Below are positions 50,160 through 62,900 of a DNA stretch of 64,000 nt, piece after piece; position 1 is the stretch's first letter, and each line of letters starts with the position of its first letter. The translations under genes and the position numbers were made by a program. The stretch is from Vicugna pacos (Eukaryota > Chordata > Mammalia > Artiodactyla > Camelidae). The notes beneath the pieces are model-generated. The model made no database searches. It saw only the letters and a program-made list of their open reading frames with translations, and was not told where the DNA came from. Location: assembly GCF_048564905.1 (NCBI RefSeq), contig NC_132988.1, forward strand, positions 68,318,001 to 68,382,000. Direction: 5' to 3'.

Positions 50160-50940
50160 TGTTCTCTCATTAATGTATTTGGCACTCCTCTTTAGTAAAC
50201 ATGACAGAGAAGATCTTGGTTTCCCATTTTCTAAATGTGTGTTGCTGGTAGGAATGCAAAATAAATTTTAACAGATTTGAATATACACTTCCTGTTGACT
50301 AACTATTCTAGGGAAAGCATTGGGAGTGGAGGTGACCAAAATCAACCAGTCCTAGAATTACCTTGAATGAAAGTCTATTCAGTAGCTTACGCTTGTACCT
50401 CTGCTGCTTGTATTAAGGAGAGCAGATGATGATTTAATTTTAAAAAACCTCCTGAATAATTGAGTCTGAATTACTCAATTATGCAACTGAATCTGTAATT
50501 TATATACCATAGGATATTAAGCTTGATGTGTTGGTATAGGATATCAAATCAATCAAGTAATATCTCTAACGTCAGAAAAACAAAAAGGAGATAATGGGTG
50601 GAATCCTAAAAACAGCATTTGTATCATGCATATAGGTTATAAAGTGCTTTCTCAAATCATTATATCACAGAACCTCCACACAATCTTGTTACAGTCCTCA
50701 CATCTCATATGTGGGGAAATTGAAGACCACGAAGTCCTGTGTCCTACACGCTTGTAGATCCAGTATGCAGCAGAAAAGTAAAAACTTGGATCCAAGTCTT
50801 ATGCCTTATGTTTCAACAGCATATCTAGTAAAATAAATTCTGTTTCCAGGACTCCACAATGACAATGACAACACCAAAGAAAATTCAGACTCATGCTAAT
50901 AAGGGTAACTTCTACAGCACCTCCTTTGCTAAGCTAGCTG
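50160..50940. other. FDCSP downstream flank with a MIR piece
   Basis: Antisense MIR at about 50640-50805 (AAAGTGCTTTCTCAAATCAT, TATGTGGGGAAATTGAAG, CAGTATGCAGCAGAAAAGT). Nothing else recognised. Confidence 0.55.
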
Positions 50941-50944
50941 CCAT

Positions 50945-51555
50945 ACCACCATTAGAGCTATCTTTGAAAACCTGCAATGACTTACAGTTCTGTCTTGCTC
51001 AAATGCCTTGTAAGGCTTCTTTTTGCCTCTAATACAAAGTCCATTTTCCCCCACAAGGCATTCAAGGCCCCTACATACTAAATTCCAACTTCCTTTCAAA
51101 TCCCCCTCACCCCGCCCCCCACCTCCAGCCCTGCCTCCCGGGCATCCTCCAGGGTCGCACAGGCCACTGCCACTCCCCACAGCTAGCCCTCCCTCACACA
51201 CAACCGTGCCTTTGCTAATCACACTCTCTCCTCATGGAATGTCCACTCCTCTGTTTCACTGTTAAAATCCAATTCATCTCTCAAGATCCAAGTCCAATAT
51301 TAGGACCTGCATGAAAAACTTCCTCCTATCTCTCCAAACTGAATGAATTACTTATCATTTTGACCCTCTCCCTCTGGACTTTTTCCACTTTTTTATGAAT
51401 ATTATTATACTCTACCCTCTAGTAAAACAATTCATTGGCACTTGTTTCCTTCTTGAATAGATTGTAAGTTCCTGCAGTATCACAATAATTTAACTATTCC
51501 CCAGTACTTAGCACAGTAGGAAGTACTCCATGAAAGTTTGATAAATGGAATATAT
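50945..51555 (-). mobile_element. L2 LINE 3' half, antisense
   Basis: Reverse L2 in order: AAAACCTGCAATGACTTAC, CAAGGCATTCAAGGCCC, CTCATGGAATGTCC, AAATCCAATTCATCTCTCAA, ATTGTAAGTTCCTGCAG and CCAGTACTTAGCACAGTAGG. An open frame across it encodes a Pro-rich string but is antisense transposon, not a gene. Confidence 0.8.
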
Positions 51556-51559
51556 TAAT

Positions 51560-51832
51560 AAAAGTTTCAAAATACCTAATTTTCAAAAAAAGAGCTTTTT
51601 CATATCTCTGACCTATATGAACATCTAAGTTAGCAAAAGATTCCTTCTTATTGGAGGGAAAAAATTCTTAAAATCAATATTTAAATGGTAATAGTTCTCT
51701 CTTACTCAATTGTAACATTAACACAACAAATTGGGTAAATTTGTCTACACATACTTTGCTATAGAAACTGCAGAGCCCATGAAATGTCAAATCATGAATA
51801 AAATTCTTTGTCCCAAGACAATGCAAGCATCA

Positions 51833-51871
<39 letters not shown>

Positions 51872-54000
51872 CACATATAAAATTCTTGAAGCATTTAACA
51901 TTTTCATCAGCTATGGGAAAACCAAGCTCACAGGTTTTCAGTTTATCAAGTATGTTTTCCCTCCCATACAAAGCAATGCATACAGTAAAGGCTTTGTGAA
52001 CTTTGTTGAGGAACAATTTGTCCTACTTATCAGTTCCCATAAATCCCATGATGAACACGCTAGAAACAAACCCCTGAAGGAGAAAAAGGTAGCAGGTGGC
52101 GTTGAAAAGAGCCTTTCCTATAGTCTGTGACAGACTCATCCAACAAGATTCTACTCACAAAAGAAGCCTTTCATTGTATCACAATGGCAGCCTTTGTCCC
52201 ACAGGTAAATGATCAGGAAATCAGAAAAGTTCTCCGAGTGATGACTACATTTCTCCACACCAAGTTTAAGTTGTTCATTGCTGAGATCCTTAGCATTATT
52301 GTGGGAAACTCTACCATGACCCCATGACCCGTAAGCTGGCTAAAGATCAAGGCCAGCCTAATGAGCCTCTTGGCGTGGCCTGAGCAAGGAAACTGCTGTC
52401 TCTCTTGGCCATTTTCAGGGATTAGAGGTTCCTCCAACATTAAACATTTATTCTTCGGTATTAAAGTCAGTGATCCCAGTCCACTATGCGAATGACAACA
52501 AAGTGGACCAAACTGTCTTCAATACAATTTGGTAAATTAATTTTATAGGAATTGTTCCCTATCCTTACAGCTGACAGGTTGTAAGCCACTGAATGATTAG
52601 TGAAAGGTAGTCATGGGAAAGCAAACGGAGGGGCACAAAGGTAGAATTCAGAGCCCCGAAGAGGGGCCAAAGGAAAATCCTGGCTGCTCTGAAGATTAGG
52701 AGGGCCAGCTCTGCAAGTAATTCACTATTTTCCCTCCTATTTTTTTTTTGACTTTGATGTATTTCTTAACTCTCAGATTAGAATTTTTATGTTATTCACC
52801 TCAAATTATGTCATTGTAACTTCCTGGGGGAAAAATAAAACACTGTCATTTACTTTTAACTGCTGGATTTGTGAAGTAAATATACTCTATTACGATTAAT
52901 AAGTTTTTCCCCCAGTGGATTTGGGCAAAGTCCTTTCTGGTCCTGACAACTTTGATTATTGTGGTTAATGGGATAGTTTTCCAATAAATCTGTCAATCGA
53001 ACCTCCACTTTCCTCTGTAACCCAGTGTTGGCTAACAGAGACAGGAGCCACTAAATCACTGTTTACCAGGGTGTTTCTTGAAGCATAATCTCACTAGATG
53101 GCCCCCCCAAAATAAATATTTATCCCCAAAATATCTCTTGGAAATTTATAGTATATCTACACATAGTAACATTCTTGAAAATGCCAGTTTAAAAAATCAT
53201 TTTGCTTAAATACATTTGCCAAACTATATTGACCATAGAATAATGCTCATCTCATCTAAAACAGCTGGCAAAATCAGTGTGTCCCTGAACACATTAAGCC
53301 ATTTTAAAATGTAATCAGCTACAGAGATACTACATAGCACATTCACGTACAGTTTATATAATAATTATTAAAAGAGGCTTTCACGGAATAGTAAACAGAG
53401 AGCTAAATTCATCTCCATTATTCTGTTACTTCCTTGAGGAGACAACTCACATGTCCCTCATACAGTCTTTCAGGTTTCACCCATTCATTAAGAAATTAAG
53501 TATTATTTTTGTGGCACTTGTGCTAAATGCTAAAGTTTTAGAGTAAAGTAGTTTTTTTCACCTTTAAGGATTGTACAGTCTACTGAGGGGAGATAAACAT
53601 ATATACAATTTCAATAAATGTAATTAGTGCTCCAAAAAAGTATTCATGGAGGTTTTTTGTTTGTTTGTTTTTGTATTTTAAGCAAAGGGAAAATTAGCTC
53701 TACCTACACAAATTAGGAAAGATCCCATTAGTGACTTTGAGCTGAACCTTAATGGATAAATAGGTTACTGACAATGAGATAAGCACAAATTAGATGCTCA
53801 ATAGATGTTTACCAGGCAGATAAATTCAACACTAAAATTGGTATTTTTAATGACATCAACTCAGCAAAATAAAAGAAAGAAAAATAGAAATAAAATAGAA
53901 GCTATTTCTAATGAATATACAAATAAGTATATAAACTTGTTTTATTTTTAGAAATAACCTCTGACCTGAGAAAGAAAGGAAAGATAATAAGTATCTTAGC
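51560..54000. other. Intergenic; CA microsatellite and faint L2
   Basis: Contains (CA)n at 51835-51871. A faint L2-like piece lies at 53.48-53.65 kb. No gene recognised; the open frames at 51.8-52.4 kb have no support. Confidence 0.45.
51835..51871. repeat. CA microsatellite
   Basis: About 18 CA units. Visible directly. Confidence 0.95.
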
Positions 54001-54015
54001 AATAGTTTTGTTCAG

Positions 54016-54155
54016 GGGTTGGAAGGCATAGATCAGTGGTAGAGTGCGTGCCTAGTATGCATGAGGTCCTGGGTTCAATCCTCAGTACCTCCATTTAATA
54101 AATAAATAAATAAACCTAATCACCACCCCCCAAAAATAAAATGTTAAAAATGCTC
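54016..54155 (+). mobile_element. Camelid tRNA-Ala-derived SINE with target-site duplication
   Basis: Head GGTTGGAAGGCATAGATCAG with A-box text and a B box (GGTCCTGGGTTCAATCC), CCTCCA end, AATAAATAAATAAATAAACC tail and CACCACCCCCC. TTGTTCAG at 54008-54015 is repeated at 54156-54163, marking the insertion ends. The same family as the copy at 22.25 kb. Confidence 0.9.
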
Positions 54156-54164
54156 TTGTTCAGA

Positions 54165-55180
54165 ATATAACATTTCTGTTATACAGATATAGAGAACAAG
54201 TATCACCTGATAAGCAATTTTCTTATGTAAGTAGCAAAGATATCCACAAGACTGTATTTTCCCAGATTTCTATGCCAATTTATTAATAATACCCAGGGAG
54301 TGTTGAAACTTCCGGCCAAAGCTGACTCAAATCAAGGTAGCCGAAGGAAGTTAACAGCAACAAAACAAGGTGAAAAGTGAGGCACTGACAACTGAAGTGC
54401 CCTCCTTTCAATAACTTAAGAAAGCCTCCAGTTTGCCTCAACAATCCAAAACTTTGGTACTGGAATGAAATAAGACCAGAAGGCCATGCTGAAATCCAGC
54501 TGCAGTCACTCCAAATGAGAGCCCAGCTACAGCCCAGCTTCCCAGCAGTCAGGGAAAGTCAATTCTAATGCTCTCCAGAAAAATTAACCTCAGAAAAACA
54601 CATCTCTTATCCACATATACTAGCTCTTCAGTGAAATAAATTAGAATTTCAGGGGAAACAGACAATACACCTGTCTACTTTAGAAATTCTTCATGACCAG
54701 GTTCTGACCTCATCAAGAAGAAAGTAGTGATTCCCAGACTTCCACTTGCTGTCTTGAATGGTCAGAAAGGAAAAAAAGACCTACTGGAGTAAACATAAGA
54801 CCAAGTTATAGAGGGTCCTAGGATCATACTGGATAAATAACAGTTTATAAAAATAAAAAGTTTTCTTGACTACTCCTTGTATTTTGTAATGTGTGTCTTT
54901 AAAAGGAACCTGGAAACCCTGGGATCCTAAAAGTTACTAAAGCATGAATTTATGTGTGCACTAATGCTAAAGTCGTAATGAAACCCAACTCTGGGCTCCA
55001 GATGACATGTCTCCTCACAGCCTCTCTATCAATGTCCAACAGAAAGCATGTTCTCTTTAGATGGTCTCTGCAAATAGAGATCGTGGCTATCTACTGCATT
55101 CCTCAAAGAGCCTCATTTTTAGTAAGAGCCATATATATCTGTGCATTGTTTATTAAACTGAATGATGTATAGGAGGGCAA
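54165..55180. other. Intergenic, nothing recognised
   Basis: Unique sequence with no exon or named repeat. Confidence 0.45.
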
Positions 55181-55184
55181 AATT

Positions 55185-55535
55185 GTATATTTTGGAAACA
55201 AATCCCTTGTCATTCACATCATTTGCAAATAGTTTCTCCCATTCTATAGGTTATCTCTTTGTTTTGTTTATGGTTTCCTATGGTGTGCAAAAACTTTTAA
55301 GTTTAATTAGATTCCATTTGTTTCCATTACTCTAGGAAACAGATTTAAAAAAATATTGCTGCAATTTATGTCAAAGAATGTTCTATGTTTTCCTCTATTA
55401 ATTGTATAGTATCCAGTCTTACGTTTAGGTCTTTAATTCATTTTGAGTTTATTTTTGTATATGGTGTTAGAAAATGTTCTAATTTCATTCTTTTACATGT
55501 AGCTGTCTAGCTTCCCTGGCACCACTTATTGAAGA
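55185..55535 (-). mobile_element. L1 ORF2 segment, antisense
   Basis: AATCCCTTGTCATTCACATC, TTTGCAAATAGTTTCTCCCA, TTTAAGTTTAATTAGATTCC and TGTATATGGTGTTAGAAAATG are reverse L1 ORF2 text. In L1 order it lies just downstream of the adjoining sense piece. Confidence 0.8.
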
Positions 55536-55539
55536 GACC

Positions 55540-55845
55540 ATTCAAACAAAAAATTTTTAAATTTGTATAGAAACACAGAAGACCCTGCATAGCCAAAATA
55601 ACCTTGAGAAAGAAGAATGGAGCTGGAGGAATCATGCTCCCTGATCTCAGACCACACCACAGAGCCACAGCAATCAAAACAGTATGCTACTGGTACAAAA
55701 ACAGACACACCGATAATGGAACAGGATAGAAAACCCAGAAACAAGCCACGCACGTATGGTCAATCAATCTATGACAGAGGAGGCAAGAATATTGACTTCA
55801 TTCTTAAAATAAAGTTGGACTGGCTCTACATTCTAGGTTCAAATC
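55540..55845 (+). mobile_element. L1 ORF2 segment, sense (inverted partner)
   Basis: GAGCTGGAGGAATCATGCTCC, CACAGCAATCAAAACAGTATG, CTGGTACAAAAACAGACACA and GTCAATCAATCTATGACAGA are sense L1 ORF2 text. The open frame 55617-55850 is an ORF2 fragment. Confidence 0.85.
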
Positions 55846-55859
55846 ATTAAACAAAATTT

Positions 55860-56165
55860 GATAAACATTGTCTTATAGTCTTTTGGCATATAGTGTTCAT
55901 GGGTTCTGATTCATATTAGTTTCCTTTTTATTTCTATTCATATTTAGGATTTTCTTTTGATTTTTATAATATTAAGATTTTAACTGAATTTGATTTTTTA
56001 CAACTTTCATTATGTGGTATTTCACAAAGTCTTCCAAAGTAAAGTGCAAAGTCTTTATCCAAGCCTGGGGGTTGTTTTCTATTATTGGTTTAATGTAATT
56101 CTACCTACTGTGATCTCAGTTCTGAGATATCTTTGAACTCTTATTACATATATATTAGATCTTGT
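55860..56165 (-). mobile_element. Old L1M fragment, antisense
   Basis: GGTTTAATGTAATTCTACCTACTGTGATC resembles reverse ORF2 of an old L1. Weakly supported. Confidence 0.4.
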
Positions 56166-56169
56166 TCAT

Positions 56170-56692
56170 CTTTTTTTGTATATATGTTTTTTTTATTGAG
56201 TTATAGTCAGTTTACAATGTGTCGATTTCTGGTGTACAGCATAATGCTTTAGTCATACATGAATATACATATATTTGTTTTCATATTCTTTTTCACCATG
56301 TTACTGTAAGAAATTGAATATAGTTCCCTGTGCCATACAGTATAAACTTGTTGTTTATCTAATTTTTTATATATTTATTAGTATCTGTAAATCTCAAACT
56401 ACCAATTTAATCCTTCCCACCTCCTTCCCCCACCAGTAACCACAATTTTGTTTTCTATGTCTATGAATCTGTTTCTGTTTTGTAAATAAGTTCATTTGGT
56501 TTTTTGTTTGTATGTGTGTTTGTTTGTTTTAGATTCCACATACAAGTGAATTCATATGGCATTTTTCTTTCTCTTTCTGGCTTACTTCACTTACAATGAC
56601 AATCTCCAGGTCTATCTGTGTTGCTACAAGTGGCATTATTTTATTATTTTTTATGGCTGAGTAGTATTCCATTGTATAAATATGTATCAAAG
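56170..56692 (-). mobile_element. Artiodactyl-age L1 3' end, antisense
   Basis: Starts with a T run and TTATTGAGTTATAGTCAG, then TTCTGGTGTACAGCATAATG, TAGTTCCCTGTGCCATACAG, CACAATTTTGTTTTC, ending in reverse ORF2 text GGCTGAGTAGTATTCCATTG. A 5'-truncated insertion on the minus strand. Confidence 0.88.
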
Positions 56693-56694
56693 GA

Positions 56695-59600
56695 TGAAAG
56701 TTTGAAATGCTTTGTTTTCCTCTACAGTCCTGCAGGCTTGTTTCCCCTCTAGATATCTTTCCTGGATTTGGATATTCTGAAAATTAACAAGACAGGTCAA
56801 CTCATAGTTTTCCCTCTAAGAAGAGCTTTAAGACAATGAGTCAGGGTTAGCCAGCATAGCTGTCAAGGTAATTACCAGTTCCTGAGTGACACTGAGTATC
56901 CCATTTTCTCTCTTTCTCCTCCTCCTTCACTCCCCCACCCACTTCCCCTTCCATCTTCTTTTTCTTTTCCCCATCTATTCTCTTAACTTTTCTTTGCTTT
57001 CACTGTTATTTTTCAAGGGGCCTATTAAACATGTGCTCCAATGCATATCTTGAATGAGAAATCCTCACCATATTATTTTAAGCAGTGTTTTGGGGGACCT
57101 CATGAGAGAATCTGAAGGTATTTTATATATCTACTTCACATTTTTATTGAGGAAGTTCTTGGGCCAGCCCCTTTGATTCTAAAAATGAATCTATGTGTTT
57201 TAGAATAATATCTATGCACTTTACTCATGGTAATATAAACCCAGTCATTGTACTGTACACAATATGGAAGGTCTCATAATTTTAGTACCATAACATGCCA
57301 ACTATATATTTTAGAGTGGTGGTTCTTTTTGCCAGTTATGGTTATGCATTTTGCTTTTGATGTTATTCACTAGAATTAACCTTCAAGATTTTGAAACATA
57401 CAAATTTCTGCACTAAAATGTTACTTTTCTGATGTCTTAAGAATTAGTCATATAGAGAGTTGATAGTGATTTACGCTGCAACTATCACAAACACTGTTGT
57501 ACTTCAAGCATACAGTAGAGTATTGAGATAAGCCTGACACTAATGAAGTTGCTGAAAAATAAAGTGGGACCAAAAATAATAATAAAACCACATGCATATG
57601 AATACACCAAAAGAAAATAAAGTACATATCAGATGTAAAAACACTAACAGAATAAGAGGAAGTTGTTATGGGTAAAAGAATGCAAATAAGTCAATAATCA
57701 TCATTTCACTTACTACAAAAATATTTATTTCACAGTGCTAGAAATATGAACTTCTCACAAAACATAATAGCTCCACTGTGTGAGAGTTAAATAAATGGAT
57801 ATTGTCTATCAGTATCTAAAAAAGAGGAAGCTGTTGCTTGACTGAGAAGCCCTGCTGGTCCTCCTCCCATACTCCAGGGATGTTTCAGGAGTTGGCTTTG
57901 GCCCCTCAGATGAATATGTGACTAGATCAAGGCTGGTGGATCAGTTATAGATCACAAACACAGTAAGTTTTGAGGCTTTGTTCAACATCAACCCAACATC
58001 CTGGGAGATTTCTTTTCATAGGAATTCTGATTCTCCCTTTGCTCTACTTTGGAAAACACCAGGGTATCTGAATAGCTCCAATATAGAATCCACCTAGATC
58101 ATCTACAACAATCACTCAAAAGTCTTTTAGCTCTCTTAGATTGCCTTAGGTCAATAAATACGACATGAGGAATGTTCAGTGTCACTAGTACTGGGTAAGC
58201 GTTAGACTATCAGCTTCACAAGGGCAACAATTTTTGCCTGCTTTGGTTACTAATTAATCCTTAATGTCAGGAACAGTATCTGAAATAATTTAAGTGCTCA
58301 AAGAATAATATCCAGTTTTGCAAAGTTCCCAAGAGACCTAGGTTAGTGTCTAAAATAGATGGGAGAGCCCTGCTGTAGAACTGTTTTTCTGTCAGTAGGG
58401 GTGAGGATGCCAAGCATTCCCAGGTGAAATACATTATGCTGACAAAACAGTATCATTGAAGGTATTCTGATCCTCTGGTACTTGTGAATTAAATAAAGAC
58501 TCAACTGAAAGTCAGTATCATTCTACGACTCTAAATCAATGGTTGAGAAATTACCATGCAGAATAGAGCACCTTCATGATTTGGGGACTGATCAGACCAT
58601 AGTCTTCGAAGCATCATTTGACCCTAATGATCAAAGGAAAATGATGTGACTGAACAGTCCAAATAGAATGGCTGGTCTTCTTCCTTTAGCAGCTTCTTTT
58701 AGCAATTTTGAAACTCTGCCATCTTTCTCTGAACAGCAGAAGCCAACTATTCTGAGAAATAGAAAATCTCAACTTTGTGCAAACTGAATAAACATTTTCG
58801 GGTCCTAAACATCACTCCTAACTTTCTAAGACATGAATTACTTCTAAGAAAAAGAGGACTACAACACAATGCTCTTATTATTTCTTGTTTGTGTTCTGGC
58901 AGTCCTCATTGATTCCTGTAAATACCTCAATCTGGCCAAGGACTTCATAGCTAAGGTGAAGTCACAGTTAACATTTTTTTCCCCAGAGAAATGTATGCAA
59001 AAGAAAATATTCTTCTCTGAATCATCTAAGCAAATTATTTGGTTAGCTATATTTTACCAAAATATCCCCCATATTGAAAATTTTATGATATATACTTTGT
59101 AACTTAGAATAAGCTGTCTTTGAAACAAAACAATTATTCTGAATTCAATGATTTAATTTTGTATTTCCAGAATGTTTCACTTGTATTATTGAAATTTAAA
59201 AATCTAAATGCAACTTTGATTCATAAAAGGTTAATCAATCAGCAAGTATACATTGAATGCTTATACCATGAACTTACTGAAGAATAAAATGCAAATGGCT
59301 TTGCTACTTTATATTGATTAAAATATTTCATATTTAGATTTAACTGGTATGAAGTTGCTCTTGGGTATTTAAGAAATGGTCGGTTTTCTAATTTTTAAAA
59401 ATCAATGATTGTAATTCCGGAAGGAAGATGACCAACCACAGCCCATAATATAGATAGAGGGTCACTTGATATCCAGGTTCTTAAACTAAAAAGAAACATT
59501 TGAAATATTAAAGTGTTGTGACCAGCTATTATCATTTTAACAATACCTTCCAATTCAAATAGGTGGAATTAGTTGATTGAGAATGCAATTAATTTTTTAA

Positions 59601-59850
59601 AACTCCTCTATATTTTTTCATAAAACATAAAAATGCATTCTTTAAAAAGGTGGATAGTCTCTTTTCAAGCTTTATAAATGACAGCTCTATTTCCTCCTAT
59701 GCATTTCACTAACCACAGTTGACACAAAGATGACTCTGCTATCGTCAAATCTTTCCTTTTTGTCATCTTCCTATTGGGTGTAATGTAGGAGGAAGATAAA
59801 TCACATGATGCAAAGCACTAATACCCTTTAATTAGTCTCCAGTTATTTAC
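56695..59850. other. CSN3 upstream region, no gene seen
   Basis: AT-rich unique sequence leading to the CSN3 promoter. The open frame at 58869-59102 begins with a hydrophobic stretch (MLLLFLVCVLAVLIDS) resembling a signal peptide, but lacks a donor in the expected place and any family match. Confidence 0.45.
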
Positions 59851-59922
59851 TTTGGGTCTTCTTTACAGTTGAGAGGCCAACTCAACCTACTGCCAAGCAA
59901 GACCTGACGGGCACAAGGGAAG
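59690..59922 (+). promoter_or_regulatory. CSN3: CSN3 proximal promoter and exon 1
   Basis: If exon 1 is about 65 bases, as in cattle, transcription starts near 59858. The best TATA-like element is TTTAATTA at 59828-59835. An ATTGG (reverse CCAAT) lies near 59774 and an octamer-like ATGCAT near 59700. The hormone-response sites of this gene were not assigned. Exon 1 itself is well supported by its similarity to the bovine leader and by the donor at 59923. Confidence 0.6.
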
Positions 59923-62900
59923 GTAATCATATTGAAATGTCCAGAGAGAATGACTCTTTTTCACAGGAGTTAGTCATAATTTCTTCCTCTTAGCTTTTAT
60001 TGCTAAGCTTGAATATGCCTTGGCATCATTTTGACATTAGTTTCTAACCTAAACCTTAGATTCTGTATAATGTTATGATTAAATTTATTTTTAACTTCAC
60101 TTTGGGTTATTTTTATCTTCACTACTGGCCAAACTACTGAAGACAATGTAAATTGTAAAGAAAAGTTGTTCAAGACAATGAACTTATTCCTACAGACAAA
60201 TGTGGAGGGCTAACTTCTCAGAAAGATGAATGTGTCATAATAATCCAGATTGACCCCTTAATTAATTTAAAATTTTTATTTCTAGCTAAAGATTATAATT
60301 TTATTTGTTATAGTATAACTTTTAAAAAAATTATGAGTTACTTACCCTCACGAAAGCTGAATAGTTCTGCTGTTTCATAGACTTTTCCATCAAGTACTCA
60401 TTGGTTTAAGTAACATAAGTAAAGTATGGTCTTATCTCTCTGATTTCTGTTTATGCTAAAAAAGAAGAACTACTATCATTTTACAGATTGCTTGTGTGTG
60501 ACTGTGTGTGTAAATCTGTATATGTGTTATAATTCTGCTTGAATTGAAAACATTCTAAGAGAGATCTTAACTATTCCAATTACAAAAAAGAAATGATAAT
60601 TATGTGACATGATAGAAGTGGTAATTATCACTACAATGGCAATCACATTACAATATATAAATATATCAAATCAACATGTCATATAGTTTAAATTTACACA
60701 ATGTTATATGTCTAATATATTTGTGTTAAAAAATGAAAAAAGGTAACTGGCAAGTGAAGAATTAATAGGGAACTCCATTCTTTTCATTGAAACTTGAGTT
60801 TGCTTGTAGATCTCACATGAGTTCTTTTCCAACCAATGATATCCCATCAGAGGTTCTGAAATCAGCTTAGTAGATAGTCTTTCTAATCATTATTATCTGT
60901 GAATCAAAAGCAAATGGAGTCTGGTGTGTTCCCTTTACCAAGCCTGGACTTTAACTCTGTGACCCTCTCTTGTAAAACTCAGTTTGCAAATCTCAAATCT
61001 ATACAAGTAGGTCAATAACAGTAGCTGCAACAAGATGTGGTTAGCATTTATTTCACAAATACCATATATACTGAAATATTAAAAGCTTAAACTGTTATAT
61101 GTATCTTTCTAAAAAGACTATTTTTAAAAAATCAAATAAGCATGTGTGACTCCTATACTCCTTTAGAAAGATAAGGCTAATTTATTTCTTTAAATATTTC
61201 AGTCAAAGCCCTGTCGTTGTCATACCTATGTTTTTATTAAAACAATCAAGTTAATCTCATCATTCATGATGACTGGAGAAGTAATTGTGAAGAATGCAGT
61301 TTCAGTATACCCTCCATCTCCTCCATCTTACATGTTCCTGTTAGACCAATCATGGAATTACAGAATTTTAGAAATTTTAGTTCAAACTTTCATTTATAGG
61401 TAAGAATAGTAAGGCCCAGATAAAGGAAATTACTTGGACAAAATTGCTCAAGTAGAGATAGAGCCTGAGATGGAACTCAGTTCTCCAAAGGAATGTGCAG
61501 TCACACAGTCTCTGGTCCTGAACCACTCAGCTGGTTTCCCTTGTTTACAAAGCCTTGCCTAACTCTTCAGACTGGCATGGGAAGCCTCTCCTTTTGCTGC
61601 CCTAAACCTTCTCTCCAACTTTATCTTTCCCTTTTCTCCATTTAAAAGCCCATGGATATTCAGAAGGCTTTCTCTTCTATTTGAAGGTTCTCTATTAATC
61701 TCTGCGTGAGTAAGTCCCACCTGTATCTCCCACACAAGTAGTTTGTTGATTTCTTAACTGAAAACTTCTATATGTAGAAAGCCACTTTTGTGACATTTTC
61801 GACTTTCTTTCCTCTAACAGTGACTTGTTGTTGCAACTCTCTTCCTACAATTGATGCTACTGGGTAAGACTAGCAAGACCAATTCACCTTGATAATCTCA
61901 ACACTTGACAGTGCCTTCTTGTTCTTTATATATATATGCTAAAATTTTTATTTATAGGTAAGAATAGTACCTAGAAATGTACATATATATTTATAGGCAC
62001 CATTATGTGCCTATACATTATATATGTGTATATATATGTATATACATAGGGACACATTTTTTTCCAACAAAGTTTAAAGTTATTCAAACTACCTGTCCTT
62101 CTCTACAACAGAATAAAATTCTTATGTAATTTAATTATTTATAAAAAATTGTGTCTATGACTTTCCTTATTAATGGCCTACTAGTAGGTTCCTGGTACAT
62201 GTCAAATGAATATATGATTAACCTTGTAATGATACTTTTAATATTATAGCCAAAAGTCAAATTCATACACATTATACTGTTTGGTTTTTCTAAAGTTTTT
62301 AGTAAAATAAATTTACCACATTGGCTATATCTACCCATAAATCTAGTGCGGTTTTTCCTTAAAGCAAAGAAAACATTGTTCCAAATCACTCCTAAATTAT
62401 TAGTAACAGATCCTTTTAATTTAATTTTTTAATCTTTATTTTTAGGTGCAATCATGAAGAGCTTCTTCCTAGTCGTGACTATCCTGGCATTAACTCTGCC
62501 TTTTTTGGTGAGTTAATTGCATCTAATGAATTTGTATTAAAACTTTAAGAAAATTTTATTTAAAGTCTCTAATTATGTAAATTTCTAAATACAGTTATAT
62601 TTATAGAGCAAAATAGCTGCATACTAACTATATTTTCATAAAAGTAACTCATTTTTACATTTATCTCTATTACAAAATTTAAAAGATGTTCTGGACATCA
62701 GTTTTCAAGAATTAAGAAATCACACTTTATCATGTATAGAAAATCTTTAAAATTCTCATATGATAGAGAAAATATATTTTTGGGGAAAAACAATACTGAA
62801 GATATTTTTTAATTATAATATGCTCTAAAAATAATTCACAAAAAATAAATGCAAAAATCATAGTTCAGGATCAGAAATGTTTTAAATTAAATTCCTATCT

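Noticed and set aside
51023-51265. Proline-rich open frame resembling a small SCPP or PRR27 exon
   Set aside because: It lies wholly within an antisense L2 element, whose C/T-rich reverse strand reads as Pro and Ser. No acceptor or donor fits.
58869-59102. Open frame with a signal-peptide-like start (MLLLFLVCVLAVLIDS) 1 kb before CSN3
   Set aside because: No promoter, splice context or family resemblance. The rest of the 77 residues is Lys/Phe/Ile-rich, as expected from AT-rich noise, and similar chance frames occur throughout the window.
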